From Microvirga sp. KLBC 81 (lineage in GTDB: Bacteria; Pseudomonadota; Alphaproteobacteria; Rhizobiales; Beijerinckiaceae): a DNA stretch of 64,000 nucleotides. The stretch spans positions 1 to 64,000 of the forward strand of contig NZ_QDAH01000023.1 in assembly GCF_003075415.1 (NCBI RefSeq), written 5' to 3'. This document shows positions 7,692 to 17,383 of this stretch, piece by piece (position 1 is the first letter of the stretch; each line of letters starts with the position of its first letter). The translations under genes were made by a program, and so were the position numbers. The notes under the pieces are model-generated. The model did not search any database. It was not told where the DNA came from and saw only the letters and a program-made list of their open reading frames with translations.

Positions 7692-7991
7692 GGCAGGCCT
7701 GTTCGGGTGAGCACTGTAGGGAGCCTGTTTCTCGCCATCACGTTCTCCAGTGACTTCCTGTTTTTCGGTCGGCTTCCCATGTCGCACCCGCTGCCTCACA
7801 ATCTGGCGCATGCGAGCGAGAGCCTCCTGGACCTCAGGACGATCAGACACATCCCTGGACGAGAATTCGTGCCGGCATAGCCGGCAAACAAGATCGGCCC
7901 CGAATTGTAGCTTCCGAAGCCGGACCTTGAACAACTGCTGGCAGTGGGGACAGGCCAGATCGATCCGTGTGCTTCCGTGATCCTCGAACAA
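7668..7991 (-). CDS. zinc-ribbon-like small protein, 107 aa
   Basis: The protein has two CxxC knuckles 19 residues apart (Cys14/Cys17 in CPHC and Cys36/Cys39 in CRLC), the layout of a single zinc ribbon, followed by a charged helix and a hydrophilic tail. Such small ribbons often bind nucleic acid or protein, but no specific family is recognised. Its 3' end runs through the degenerate tRNA-Lys sequence (last 8 codons), so the original C-terminus may have been replaced. Confidence 0.5.
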   Translation of the reverse strand: MFEDHGSTRIDLACPHCQQLFKVRLRKLQFGADLVCRLCRHEFSSRDVSDRPEVQEALARMRQIVRQRVRHGKPTEKQEVTGERDGEKQAPYSAHPNRPAERGSAAD

Positions 7992-8300
7992 GCTGCGTCC
8001 TCCGTATAAGGTTCGCCCGGCAACCCTGAAGCATCGCAGTACGGCGATAGAGAGGCGTCACCGGTGCGGGCAGGCGGGCTCTAATGACGCCCTGATGCGA
8101 CAGTCGAGAGCCCGGTCACAAAAGATGGTAAACTGGCCCTCGGTGTCGGGGTAGACATCGACCTCGACAATATTGGCGCCAGCGGGAACGGGAGAGGTCG
8201 ATCAGTCGCGAAGCACCTTTGTGGTAACTGGTCCGAATCTCTACTCCAGCGTCCACCCAAGAGAAGATCCCGAAGTATATCCGACCTGCCGTTCTCCGCT
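7992..8300 (-). other. intergenic, possible gene remnant
   Basis: No complete gene. Between two stops at 8058 and 8202 the minus strand is open and reads VPAGANIVEVDVYPDTEGQF followed by CDRALDCRIRASLEP. It looks like protein but has no start codon. I record it as a probable remnant. Confidence 0.25.
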
Positions 8301-9008
8301 CTATAGCCCTGTGACGACCGGGTGAAGCGGGTCGCCTTTCACGAAGGCTTTAAGGAGTGCGCTCAGTTTCTTGTTATCTCGCAGATACGGGAATGTTCCG
8401 TGATCAGAGTTCAACGCAATAACTTCTGCAGGCGTTAGCGCAGCGATCCCCTCGGCCATTGAGACATCAAAAAGATTTCTTGATCCTACGAGAACCGTGA
8501 TCTGACTTTGAGTATTCTGCGCCAGTATCTTGCTCAAGTCGCCGCATTGGATGCTGATCTCGCTCATGTGGCGGGCGCTGAGGCTGCCTGGACGCTTCAG
8601 AATGTACTCGGGAACAGATGCCAGGATTCGGTCGGCCCCAATATGAAGGCCAAAGCCCAGCGCTGCAAAGCCACCCATAGAGTGACCGAGACAGAGAATC
8701 TTATGGTCCGGGTGTGCTGCTTTGACATCGACTAGGAGTGCCGCAAGTTCGGCGTAGCTTGACGCAATACCAGGGACTCCTGTCTGGTACCAGGCGTTTT
8801 GACCTGGGTTGAGGAACAGCTTCTTGCAATCTATCTCGTTCAGAAACGACGAGTGTGAACGCGTCCCAACTTTTTGATTGATATACGCAAACACGATGAG
8901 CAGAGTCTTCGTTGAAGATGCTCCCTCATAAATCAGGTGCCCCTCCTCCGATCTCAGAGCCCGGATAAGGTTCAAATGACGATTCAAAGCAGAGTCGGAG
9001 ACGTTCAT
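8301..9008 (-). CDS. alpha/beta-hydrolase fold protein
   Basis: The 235-residue protein carries the nucleophile elbow GHSMGG (Ser110), preceded by a hydrophobic strand (HKILCLGHS). A plausible catalytic His follows in SDHGTFPYL. Length and layout match small esterase/acyl-hydrolase-like proteins found in capsule and exopolysaccharide clusters. It has no signal peptide and is therefore cytoplasmic. It lies downstream of and parallel to the MarR-type gene, at the edge of the exopolysaccharide locus. A role in modifying or trimming an acylated intermediate is possible but unproven. Confidence 0.7.
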   Translation of the reverse strand: MNVSDSALNRHLNLIRALRSEEGHLIYEGASSTKTLLIVFAYINQKVGTRSHSSFLNEIDCKKLFLNPGQNAWYQTGVPGIASSYAELAALLVDVKAAHPDHKILCLGHSMGGFAALGFGLHIGADRILASVPEYILKRPGSLSARHMSEISIQCGDLSKILAQNTQSQITVLVGSRNLFDVSMAEGIAALTPAEVIALNSDHGTFPYLRDNKKLSALLKAFVKGDPLHPVVTGL

Positions 9009-9121
9009 ATGATCGTGCGCTTGTGTAAGGATAATGGAGATAGTTGAGCTGAATTATCTGACGCCTAATGCAGCTCGGATCAGTCGTCCAAGCAGTCTTT
9101 TAGAGTGACTTGCTGGGAACG

Positions 9122-9739
9122 CTATTCATCGATCAACGCCTCTCCATATCGCACGGCGTTGCTCCATGCCTTCTCGAGCCGCATCAGCGTCTGAAAGGTG
9201 ATTTCCAAATCCCGAGTCTCCTCTTCACTGCGCGTAACAAGTTGGTGGTACGTCCTGTCGATCCTCTTGATCGTCTCGCAAAGAGCAATGCCTTTTTCCG
9301 ACAGGCGAACACGGGCGGAGCGTCGATCCCTCTCAGACGTTGTTCGAACAATGTATTCACCTTCGACAAGTCGCTTCAGGATGTAAGAAGCATTCGACCC
9401 GAGGTAGTAACCGCGCTCGATCAGTTCACGGACCGATAGATCCGCATTCCCGATCGTGAACAGCATCATCACCTGAGATGGGCTTAGATCAATAATTCCT
9501 GCCTTGATGAGGTCGGTTCGCATGAGATCGAGCGAGCGCCGGTGCAGCCGTTCGACGACCCTGACGATATCGAGGTGCGTAGTCCCTGCCTTGAGTTCTG
9601 GCTCAGGCGGCAGTTGATCTTCCTGCCAATCGGACGGTGACATAGCCATCCTTTGAATGGCTGGTAGCGGAGTGGTGACGTCGAAGTCCAGCTCGTCATG
9701 AATGGGATTCCTAGATTGCGAATTCGAGTTGCCTTGCAT
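9122..9739 (-). CDS. MarR-family transcriptional regulator (ExpG/WggR-like)
   Basis: The 205-residue protein has about 60 extra N-terminal residues and then a MarR winged helix: LSPSQVMMLFTIGNADLSVR, recognition region YLGSNASYILKRLVEGEYIV and the wing TTSERDRRSARVRLSEKG. It is divergent from a type I secretion/RTX/glycosyltransferase block. In Sinorhizobium meliloti the MarR-type activator ExpG (WggR) controls galactoglucan genes of the same make-up, so it probably regulates the locus to its right. A 19-bp palindrome 30 bp upstream (9769-9787) is the likely operator. The specific ExpG name is inference. Confidence 0.85.
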   Translation of the reverse strand: MQGNSNSQSRNPIHDELDFDVTTPLPAIQRMAMSPSDWQEDQLPPEPELKAGTTHLDIVRVVERLHRRSLDLMRTDLIKAGIIDLSPSQVMMLFTIGNADLSVRELIERGYYLGSNASYILKRLVEGEYIVRTTSERDRRSARVRLSEKGIALCETIKRIDRTYHQLVTRSEEETRDLEITFQTLMRLEKAWSNAVRYGEALIDE

Positions 9740-9768
9740 TGTCGTTCCCGATTTTCGAGGAGATGAAA

Positions 9769-9787
9769 TAGTTCGAATTTCGAACTA
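9769..9787. promoter_or_regulatory. 19-bp palindrome, putative MarR operator
   Basis: TAGTTCGAATTTCGAACTA is a perfect dyad with a single central base. It lies 30 bp upstream of the MarR start, in the AT-rich 268-bp divergent interval before the ABC exporter gene. A half-site-like TTTTCGAA occurs near 9890. Size and placement fit a MarR dimer site. Confidence 0.6.
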
Positions 9788-10007
9788 CTTTCGGGTGAAA
9801 TCATTTTTCGCATAATTAAACAGTTTCACCTCAGGGTTCTGTCGCCCTTCTTTACTCGGGATTTTCCTCCGCGACATTTTTTGTTGTTTTTCGAATCATA
9901 CTTTGTGGGTAGACGCTCCGTTATTCATTGCTCATATTTCTCCTGTAAGAACTTTAGGGCCAAATTTAGGTTTTGCCCAGTGATAGCCACTTTGGAGCCA
10001 TTCCTGT

Positions 10008-11729
10008 ATGCAACAGACGGCCACGAAAAATCCCGCGGAAATCATCCATCAAGGTAGGAAGGCGTTTGTTTCAGGGCTCGTCTATGCAGCCATTCTCAGT
10101 GCCATCATCAATGTCCTTCAGCTCACCGTGCCTTTGTTCATGCTTCAGGTGCATGACAGGGTCGTAAACAGCCAGAGCACTGACACGTTGACGATGCTCG
10201 TCATCATCGCGGTTATCGCGCTTACGATCTACTGCATCCTCGATTACGTGCGCGCGCTGACCTATCAGGTCATGGCGAGCAAGCTCGTTCGGAAACTCAA
10301 TCTACCGGTTCTTCAGGCTGCCGTGTCCGCTTCGGTCACGAAGGGTGTCTCGCAGTCCGGGCAGGCTATTCGAGAACTCAATGACATTCGGACATTTGTC
10401 ACCGGAAATGCCATCAGCGTTCCTCTAGAAGCCCTGTGGTCACCCATTTTCCTTGTGGTCCTGTTCGCCCTTCACTGGCTTTATGGGTTGGTCGCATTGG
10501 TCTCGGCCCTCATCATCATCTCTCTCAGCTTGTTTTCGGACTTTCTGATCCGCAGGGGCATGAAGCGCGCCAATGAAACTGCCGTTCGGAACATTGGTGA
10601 AATTAGCGGCAGTTTGCGCCATGCAGAGGCAATTGAGGCCATGGGTATGCTGCCGGCTCTTGCCCGCAGGTGGCGTCAGTCGCAGCTGCATACGCAGGAC
10701 CTTCTGGACATCACAACCCGCCGTAGTCGTGCTTTGACGTCGGTTACACGTACCTGTCGTTATGCGATGCAGATCGCTGTCCTTTCCACGGGTGCTGTCC
10801 TGGTCATCAGGCAGGAGGTCAGTGCCGGTTCGATGGTCGCTTCGAGCATCATCATGGGGCGCATGCTCCTGCCATTCGACTCCATGGTGGACGGCTGGCG
10901 GCAATGGGTTCTTGCAGCCACAGCATGGAGCAATGTCCGAGACCTTCTTGAGAACCAGTCTCCCAAACGTGAGACCAAGCCAACGCCCCGGACACAGGGT
11001 GATCTTACCGTCGACCGGCTGGTCTATGCGCCGCCTGGATCGGATGTTCCGGTACTCAAGGGCCTCTCCTTCACTCTCTCTCCCGGTGAAGTTCTTGGGA
11101 TTGTCGGTCCCTCGGCCGCCGGCAAGTCGACGCTGGCCCGGCATCTCATCGGTGTGACCAGGCCAACGGCCGGCGGTGTCTACCTGGACGGGAACAACGT
11201 CTATCTCTGGGAGCGCGGCTCGTTCGGGGACATGGTTGGATACCTGCCTCAAAGTGTGTCGCTGCTTGATGGAACGATCCGGGACAACATCGCGCGCATG
11301 CGGGACGTCGATCCGCGTCTCGTGCTTGATGCAGCTCGCCTCGCCGATGTCCATGACATGATCGGGCGCTTGCCCCTTGGCTATGATACCCATCTTGGCG
11401 AAGGCGGTTATATGCTGTCTGGTGGTCAACGGCAGCGGATCGGGCTGGCGCGAGCGCTTTATGGCAGGCCGCGCTTTATCGTGCTCGATGAGCCTAACGC
11501 GAACCTTGATGCGGATGGCGAGCGAGCTCTCATCCATGCGATCGAAGTTATGCGGGCTGACGGCGCAATCGTCATTCTCATTGCCCATCGCCCATCTATC
11601 ATGCAGACCGCCGACAAGCTCATGGTGCTGCAGGACGGCAAAATCAGCCAATTCGGGCCACGCACATCCGTTGTCGGCGCAATCGCTCCTGGTGAAAAGG
11701 TCATTACTACAACAAGGGGGAAGGCATGA
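10008..11729 (+). CDS. type I secretion ABC exporter (PrsD/ExpD1-like)
   Basis: The 573-residue protein has an N-terminal transmembrane region (about residues 20-300) and a C-terminal ATPase: Walker A GPSAAGKST (about 366), signature LSGGQRQRIGLARAL (about 470) and Walker B FIVLDEPNANLD (about 490). There is no N-terminal C39 peptidase domain, as in PrsD/AprD-type exporters of RTX proteins. Its stop overlaps the start of the HlyD gene (ATGA). With that partner it should export the RTX proteins encoded at 13489 and 27965. An outer-membrane TolC partner is not in the window. Confidence 0.93.
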   Translation: MQQTATKNPAEIIHQGRKAFVSGLVYAAILSAIINVLQLTVPLFMLQVHDRVVNSQSTDTLTMLVIIAVIALTIYCILDYVRALTYQVMASKLVRKLNLPVLQAAVSASVTKGVSQSGQAIRELNDIRTFVTGNAISVPLEALWSPIFLVVLFALHWLYGLVALVSALIIISLSLFSDFLIRRGMKRANETAVRNIGEISGSLRHAEAIEAMGMLPALARRWRQSQLHTQDLLDITTRRSRALTSVTRTCRYAMQIAVLSTGAVLVIRQEVSAGSMVASSIIMGRMLLPFDSMVDGWRQWVLAATAWSNVRDLLENQSPKRETKPTPRTQGDLTVDRLVYAPPGSDVPVLKGLSFTLSPGEVLGIVGPSAAGKSTLARHLIGVTRPTAGGVYLDGNNVYLWERGSFGDMVGYLPQSVSLLDGTIRDNIARMRDVDPRLVLDAARLADVHDMIGRLPLGYDTHLGEGGYMLSGGQRQRIGLARALYGRPRFIVLDEPNANLDADGERALIHAIEVMRADGAIVILIAHRPSIMQTADKLMVLQDGKISQFGPRTSVVGAIAPGEKVITTTRGKA

Positions 11730-13114
11730 AGAAGGCCGTTGCCGCCATCAGCCGCTCGCCATCCGCTCCGGTGAGATATGAACCTGCTGAGCTCAAGGAT
11801 TGGACCGAACAATATCGAGACGAGGATTCGACCGAGCCTTCCTACCGAGTTCCCCTGGTCGCCGGGCTGGCTACGATTTTCCTGGGTCTAGGTGGGTTCA
11901 CGGCGTGGGGATATACGGCCCACCTCGACAGCGCCGCCATTGCGACAGCAACCGTCGTGGTCGATTCCAAGCGCAAGACAATCAGCCATTTGGAAGGCGG
12001 CATTCTCAAGACCTTGCTGGCTCATGAGGGCGAGATCGTAAAGGCCAACCAGCCCTTGTTGCGTCTGGATGATACCCGAGCCAAGGCGGAACTTGAGCAG
12101 CTTCGCTCCAGACGCATTGGACTTGAGGCTCGCCTCGCTCGCCTTCGTGCCGAACAGGCTGGTTTGAGAGAGCTGACTTTCCCCGAGGATCTGCGGCGTG
12201 CGGGGGGGCCCACGACAGCGGAGATCCTCAATGCGGAACAAAATTTCTTTCATGCTCGACGCGAGATGTACGAGCGAAAAATCGATATTCAGCGGAAGGT
12301 GATTGCACAGCAGGTGGCGGAGCTGGATGCTGTCAAATCTCAAACCGACGCCAATGCCCGCCAATCCGAACTGCTGGACCGGGAGCTCAAGGCAATTGCC
12401 AGCCTCGTCGAGAAGGGGTATGCACCCCGTCCACGGCTCACTGAAATGCAGACGCGTGAAAGCGTTCTTATTGGTCAGGCCGGCGAACTCGCCTCCAGAA
12501 AAGCTAAAGCTGAGCAAGCAATGGCTGCGGCGGAGCTCGAGATTCTCTCTATCGGCACAGATTTTCAGCAGCAGGTGGCGGCGGATCTCCAGGCTGCACA
12601 GCTCGAGTTGGCCGACACGACGGAACGCATGACCGCGGCAGCCGATATTTTGCGCCGGCTCGTGGTGACCTCTCCGGAGAGCGGCGTCGTCACGAACATC
12701 CGATCACATACTCCGGGAAGTGTCGTTGCAGCAGGTCAGCCGATCCTCGACATCGTTCCGGAAAATGAGCCGCTGATCGTCGAGGCGAAGGTTGGCTTGC
12801 GCGATATTGATTCTGTTCACGTCGGGGCTCCGGTTCAGATCAGGCTCACGGCTTACAACCATCGCAGCACGGCTCCGCTCTCGGGAAAGCTGACCTATCT
12901 ATCCGCCGATCAGCAGATGGATGAACGAAACGATTATGCCTATTTCGTTGCCAGAGCTGAGATCAATTCGGAGAGTCTCAAGGCAAATCCGAGCACGACG
13001 CTCTATCCCGGTATGCCGGCTGAGATCCTCATCCTCAATAAGCCCAGGCGTGCCATCGACTACCTTTTGGATCCGATTACTGAAAGCTTCGCTCGCGCAT
13101 TCCGCGAAGAATAG
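11726..13114 (+). CDS. HlyD-family periplasmic adaptor of type I secretion (PrsE/ExpD2-like)
   Basis: The 462-residue protein has a single N-terminal membrane segment (VPLVAGLATIFLGLGGFTAW, about residues 35-55), a biotinyl-lipoyl-like segment (TISHLEGGILKTLLAHEGEI), a long coiled-coil hairpin (about 110-290), and the second half-lipoyl (VVTSPESGVVTNIRSHTPGS) with a beta-barrel tail. It bridges the ABC exporter to an outer-membrane channel. Translational overlap of 4 bp with the exporter indicates tight coupling. Confidence 0.93.
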   Translation: MKKAVAAISRSPSAPVRYEPAELKDWTEQYRDEDSTEPSYRVPLVAGLATIFLGLGGFTAWGYTAHLDSAAIATATVVVDSKRKTISHLEGGILKTLLAHEGEIVKANQPLLRLDDTRAKAELEQLRSRRIGLEARLARLRAEQAGLRELTFPEDLRRAGGPTTAEILNAEQNFFHARREMYERKIDIQRKVIAQQVAELDAVKSQTDANARQSELLDRELKAIASLVEKGYAPRPRLTEMQTRESVLIGQAGELASRKAKAEQAMAAAELEILSIGTDFQQQVAADLQAAQLELADTTERMTAAADILRRLVVTSPESGVVTNIRSHTPGSVVAAGQPILDIVPENEPLIVEAKVGLRDIDSVHVGAPVQIRLTAYNHRSTAPLSGKLTYLSADQQMDERNDYAYFVARAEINSESLKANPSTTLYPGMPAEILILNKPRRAIDYLLDPITESFARAFREE

Positions 13115-13488
13115 CCGGAATATGCCTCTGTTCTACTAAACTTCTTAAGGCACGCTCTCAGCGCCAGCTTCCTGGCGGGACGACAGCGATACTTTCAAAT
13201 GAATTTACTTCGAAAATAAAAGTAAAATATAATAGTCTTCGAACCTAAATTTATTGAATACGTCATAATTAGTAGATGGCGCAAAAATGTGCGACAGGAG
13301 TGCAGCTTTTATACAAGCCAATATTTACAAACTACGATTCGACATCTACCACTCTGTTGCCGTGCGCGGCCTAGGGCATTTGGAGCCACGCATGGTTTTC
13401 CTCCCTGCGCAATCAGCGCTTCAAACGGTTCGAAACAGCGACCAGACGCGCGGCCGCTCGTTCGGTCGAAACATGAGAGGTAGACGAC
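13115..13488 (+). other. intergenic leader of the RTX gene
   Basis: An AT-rich stretch (about 13190-13290) followed by GC-rich sequence. No supported gene. It probably holds the promoter of the RTX/glycosyltransferase genes and an untranslated leader; GAGAGG at 13475-13480 is the ribosome-binding site of the RTX gene. A defined promoter cannot be named. Confidence 0.4.
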
Positions 13489-14229
13489 ATGGCGACAATT
13501 GGAGGCGGAGCGTACAACGACTCCTTACAAGGCACTTCCGATGCGGACGTGATCTTCGGGAATGGTGGCGACGACCTGATCTTCGGTGGCGCGAACAGCG
13601 ACCTGCTTTCCGGTGGCGACGGCAGCGACGTTTTGTTCGGAGGCAATGACGATGACTGGCTGTCTGGCAGTGAAGGCCAAGACCTCCTGTTCGGAGGCAA
13701 CGGCACGGACGTCCTGCAAGGTGGCGACGCTGGCGATGTCCTCTTCGGCAACAATGGTGAGGATGTTCTGCAGGGCAATGCAGGCGATGACTACCTCCGC
13801 GGGGGTAACAGTGCCGACGTCCAGATGGGTGGCGCTGGCGACGATATCCTCGACGGCAACAGCGACAATGACATCCTTCAGGGTGGCGCTGGCGACGACG
13901 TTCTCCGGGGCGGCACTGGCAGCGATATCCTGAACGGTGGCGAGGGTGACGACGTGCTGCATGGCGGCTCAGGCGGCGACACATTCGTCTTCACCGGTGG
14001 TGGCGGCAACGACGTCATCCTCGATTTCAAAGTCGGTGAGGACATCCTGCAAGTTTCGAAGGGAATCAACGGCACCGACGTCGAGTCAGCCGACGATCTT
14101 GCTGCTCGCGTACAGCAGGTCGGGCAGGACGCAGTCGTCGATCTTGGAAACGGCGATACGATCACGCTTCGCAACGTGAATGCCGACGAAGTCAGCAGCA
14201 ACCCGTCGGACTATTTCTCCGTCCAATAA
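13489..14229 (+). CDS. RTX calcium-binding secreted protein (ExpE1/WgeA-like)
   Basis: The 246-residue protein has no Sec signal peptide. Residues about 15-165 are glycine-rich nonapeptide repeats of the GGxGxDxLx type ([32 protein letters not shown]), which fold as calcium-binding beta-rolls. Residues 165-246 ([20 protein letters not shown]...) are a typical C-terminal RTX domain with a type I secretion signal. It sits directly after the exporter pair, as expE1 does near expD1D2 in the galactoglucan cluster. It should act outside the cell, probably together with the polysaccharide. Confidence 0.9.
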   Translation: MATIGGGAYNDSLQGTSDADVIFGNGGDDLIFGGANSDLLSGGDGSDVLFGGNDDDWLSGSEGQDLLFGGNGTDVLQGGDAGDVLFGNNGEDVLQGNAGDDYLRGGNSADVQMGGAGDDILDGNSDNDILQGGAGDDVLRGGTGSDILNGGEGDDVLHGGSGGDTFVFTGGGGNDVILDFKVGEDILQVSKGINGTDVESADDLAARVQQVGQDAVVDLGNGDTITLRNVNADEVSSNPSDYFSVQ

Positions 14230-14316
14230 AGTCCGCGGTTTGGCTGAAGGAACAACCGATGCCGCGGCTCACAACCGCGGCGTCGTCATTTTGAAGGATA
14301 GCTTGGCATTAAGAGC

Positions 14317-16554
14317 ATGTCAGAGGTTGCTGAATACACACCATCGAAGGAAGCGTCTCGCAATCTCCAAGTGTCGCATCTTGGTCGAGATGTCATTCTC
14401 ATCATGTGGGATGTGCCGGAGATCCTGCGCCTCTCCTCGCCCAAGCTGACGTCTGATACGGACGTCATTTCTCCTCTGGCGTCGCTGCGTCTGCCACATT
14501 CCGGTGGCGGTTCCCGTCTTCTTTGGGTTTTGTCCAGACCCGAAGGAAAGCCACTCGATGTCGAGTTATCCACCGGCCTGCTCGGCCTTCGAGCGCATGT
14601 GGTAATCGATCCCGAGACAATCGTTTCGATCCTTGATCCGAAGGCTTTGTTCGAGGGCATCGATAGCTCAGGACGTCTCGCACTGATCTCTGCGCTGTTC
14701 AATGTGTGGGGCGTGATGTTTCATCTGCAGAGAAATCGGACATTTATTCGGATCCTTCGCGATGTCCTTGCCTATGTCACCCCACATCCTGGACTGGCGA
14801 CCGCAGTCGCTCAGGTCGCTAATGATCTTCTTCTACTGCGGACACCCATATCCGCATCTTTCGACAAGATCGACGCTATCTATGTTCTGGGCGATGGTGG
14901 TCCTGCTCGGGTCTCTACCAGACCTTACAAGGTCACAATGGGCAATGGCGAACGCGAGATCATTCATTTTCTCGTTTCGTACTCGGAAGTCCCGTCCGGA
15001 GAGTCTCATCTCGTTCTCATCGGGCCCAGTGGATTATCAATACGCAAGCTCCTGCTCCCACGCGCTGCGCTGCCGCCCATCGAGCGTTGGCTTAGCAAGA
15101 ATGCTCAGTCGGCTCCGGGCCTGCGCGAGCATATTCTGATTGACGTCGCTGACCGCTTGCCGTCCGGACAGGCTCTTGCGCTCGAAGCCCAATTACGATC
15201 GCCATTGCCTTTTAAGCGTGCGGTAAGCAGCCTTGGCACTCCATCCGCGGAAATCGTATCTGCTCTTTCGACGCCAGCCGGTACGCTGGTGACGGGATGG
15301 TATCGTGACTCCGTCGATCTTCTTTCCGGAATCGACGCGCTCGGGCCTGGAAACGACATCAGAGATCTTACGTCCGATCTGCACCGCTTTCCTGTTGAGG
15401 TCGCTGGTCCAAAGAAGCGAACGCGCCTTCCCGCAACCGGATTCGCCGTATTGACGCCAGCCGTGGGCGTGTCCACGCCAATTCTTCAGCCGCGCTTTCG
15501 CATGCGCCTGAAATCCGGTGCCTATCATCTCTTAGTGCCGCAACTACAGCCCGCTGATCCCGTGGAAGCACGCGCCGCCGCCTTACGGGCGGTTCCGCCG
15601 CAGCATGTCGACGACACATTGCTGGCGAACGTCCTTGCACCTGTGATCGCCAATCTTCACGAGCAATCGCGCGCAAGAATAGGTCGGCCAACCGTGTGCG
15701 TGATCGGGACACCCATACAGCGCCCTAAAGTCTCAGTGATTGTTCCGCTCTACAAGGCGCTCGACTTCCTGCGCTTCCAGATTGCTGCCTTCGCGGCGGA
15801 TAACTGGTTCAGATCCTATGCGGAACTGATCTATGTTCTGGACTCCCCAGAACAGGCGCAAGAGGTCGAGCACCTTCTGAGAGGTCTTCATCTGATCTAT
15901 GCGCTTCCTATGACTCTGGTGACCATGGAGCGCAACGGCGGCTACGCACGTGCGAACAACGCTGGTGTGGCGCTGGCCCGTGGAGATTCTCTGGCGCTCG
16001 TCAATTCGGACATCATCCCCATATCGAGCGGGTGGCTTGCGAAGCTCGTCGCGCGTCTGGGAGGGCGCCGCCGAATTGGGGCCATTGGGCCTAAGCTCTT
16101 GTTCGAGGACGGCTCAATCCAACATGCGGGGATGTACTTCTCGAAAGATCATCGCGGACGTTGGCTTAACCAACATTTCCACAAAGGCATGCCCCGAGAT
16201 TATGCACCTGCCTGCGAAGAGCGGCTCGTTCCCGCCGTCACCGGTGCTTGTCTCGTCACATCAAGGACGGTGTTTGAATCTGTCGGAGGATTCACTGAAG
16301 ACTATGTGGTCGGTGATTACGAAGACAGCGATCTCTGCCTCAAAATCACCATGACAGATCGTAGGATCGCATATTCCCCGGACATCGAGCTCTATCATCT
16401 GGAGCGGAAGTCGATGTCCCTCAACGCCGAATACATGCGCGGCATCGCCTGGCAGTACAACTGCGCTCTCCATGCGGAACGCTGGGGAGATCTCATGTCC
16501 GCGACGATGCAAACGTGTGCACGCCCACGCAAGATAAGGAACGCCGCCATATGA
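14317..16554 (+). CDS. large glycosyltransferase with C-terminal GT2 domain
   Basis: The 745-residue protein has an uncharacterised N-terminal half and a GT2 catalytic domain at about 465-730. The motifs are KVSVIVPLYKALDFLRF, the sugar-nucleotide region ERNGGYARANNAG, the metal-binding LVNSDIIP (Asp near 565) and the base-bearing GDYEDSDLCLK (near 668). A GWYRD motif near residue 325 resembles the beta-sandwich modules of the proteins at 18667 and 19465. It presumably adds a sugar to the lipid-linked or growing exopolysaccharide. Its stop overlaps the methyltransferase start. It is paralogous to the 19465 protein, which lacks the acidic motifs. Confidence 0.88.
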   Translation: MSEVAEYTPSKEASRNLQVSHLGRDVILIMWDVPEILRLSSPKLTSDTDVISPLASLRLPHSGGGSRLLWVLSRPEGKPLDVELSTGLLGLRAHVVIDPETIVSILDPKALFEGIDSSGRLALISALFNVWGVMFHLQRNRTFIRILRDVLAYVTPHPGLATAVAQVANDLLLLRTPISASFDKIDAIYVLGDGGPARVSTRPYKVTMGNGEREIIHFLVSYSEVPSGESHLVLIGPSGLSIRKLLLPRAALPPIERWLSKNAQSAPGLREHILIDVADRLPSGQALALEAQLRSPLPFKRAVSSLGTPSAEIVSALSTPAGTLVTGWYRDSVDLLSGIDALGPGNDIRDLTSDLHRFPVEVAGPKKRTRLPATGFAVLTPAVGVSTPILQPRFRMRLKSGAYHLLVPQLQPADPVEARAAALRAVPPQHVDDTLLANVLAPVIANLHEQSRARIGRPTVCVIGTPIQRPKVSVIVPLYKALDFLRFQIAAFAADNWFRSYAELIYVLDSPEQAQEVEHLLRGLHLIYALPMTLVTMERNGGYARANNAGVALARGDSLALVNSDIIPISSGWLAKLVARLGGRRRIGAIGPKLLFEDGSIQHAGMYFSKDHRGRWLNQHFHKGMPRDYAPACEERLVPAVTGACLVTSRTVFESVGGFTEDYVVGDYEDSDLCLKITMTDRRIAYSPDIELYHLERKSMSLNAEYMRGIAWQYNCALHAERWGDLMSATMQTCARPRKIRNAAI

Positions 16555-17378
16555 ATGCTCAGTTCGATCTCAATGCCGACTCCACCGGGATCTCACTCGA
16601 GGCATCGGACAACGCACATCTGTCCTGGCTGATGGGCGAGATCGCGCGGAATGAAGCCCTGCCGGCTCCTGCGCCTGAGAATGTGTTCGTCGGTGACGGT
16701 GACTACCGGGCGATTGGTCTTGAGTATCTTGGACACTTCGTCCGGATCGGCGGGCTCAAGCCAACCCATCGTGTTCTCGACATCGGCTGCGGAATTGGCC
16801 GCATGGCTGTTCCTTTGACCCAGTACCTCGATCCGAAGACCGGAAGTTATGAGGGCGTTGATCCGGTCAATGAAGGGATTGAATGGTGCGTTCAGAACAT
16901 CACGTCGGCTCATCCAAATTTCCGCTTCTGTCGGCTTGATGTCGCACATGAGCTTTATAATCCTGGTGGAACCATGGCCGGCCGTGAGGTCGCGCTTCCT
17001 TTCGCAGGCAACAACTTCGACTTTGTCACGATGGTGTCCGTCGCGACGCACCTGCCGGCAAGGGAAATCACCGCCTATGCCCGTGAAGTCATGCGGCTGC
17101 TCGTTCCCGGCGGGCGACTGTTCCTGACGGCATTCCTGGTGGAGGCAGACGATCTGTCCCGTCCGACGGCTCGCCCACGCTTCATCAAGGGAGAGGAAGA
17201 CGGCACGTGGATTGCCGATCCCACTGCTCCCCTTGGAGCCATCGGCTTCGACAATGGTATCGTCCAGGACATTCTCAAGAGCTCCGGTCTTGAGATCCAG
17301 CGGGTCAGCTTTGGACATTGGCGAGGCCTCGGGAGCATGCACTATCAGGACATCATCATCGCCGCAAAGCCGGAGTAA
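16551..17378 (+). CDS. class I SAM-dependent methyltransferase
   Basis: The ATG at 16551 overlaps the preceding stop (ATGA). The 275-residue protein has the SAM-binding motif I HRVLDIGCGIGRMAVPL, an acidic post-strand loop (GVDPVNEGI) and a later FDFVTMVSVATHLPA strand, typical of Methyltransf_11/25 proteins of polysaccharide clusters. It probably methylates a sugar of the repeat unit or caps the chain; the substrate cannot be told. It is followed after 5 bp by a GT4 gene with a TTG start. Confidence 0.88.
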   Translation: MNAQFDLNADSTGISLEASDNAHLSWLMGEIARNEALPAPAPENVFVGDGDYRAIGLEYLGHFVRIGGLKPTHRVLDIGCGIGRMAVPLTQYLDPKTGSYEGVDPVNEGIEWCVQNITSAHPNFRFCRLDVAHELYNPGGTMAGREVALPFAGNNFDFVTMVSVATHLPAREITAYAREVMRLLVPGGRLFLTAFLVEADDLSRPTARPRFIKGEEDGTWIADPTAPLGAIGFDNGIVQDILKSSGLEIQRVSFGHWRGLGSMHYQDIIIAAKPE

Positions 17379-17383
17379 GTCGC

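Noticed and set aside
10440..11651. A 403-codon minus-strand frame inside the ABC exporter gene
   Set aside because: It is a shadow of the exporter, whose Walker A, signature and Walker B motifs are intact on the plus strand. The antisense product has no recognisable domain.
13421..13984. Tandem repeats in the RTX gene considered as a CRISPR-like or satellite array
   Set aside because: The periodicity is a multiple of three and encodes GGxGxD nonapeptides; spacers are not unique and no cas genes occur.
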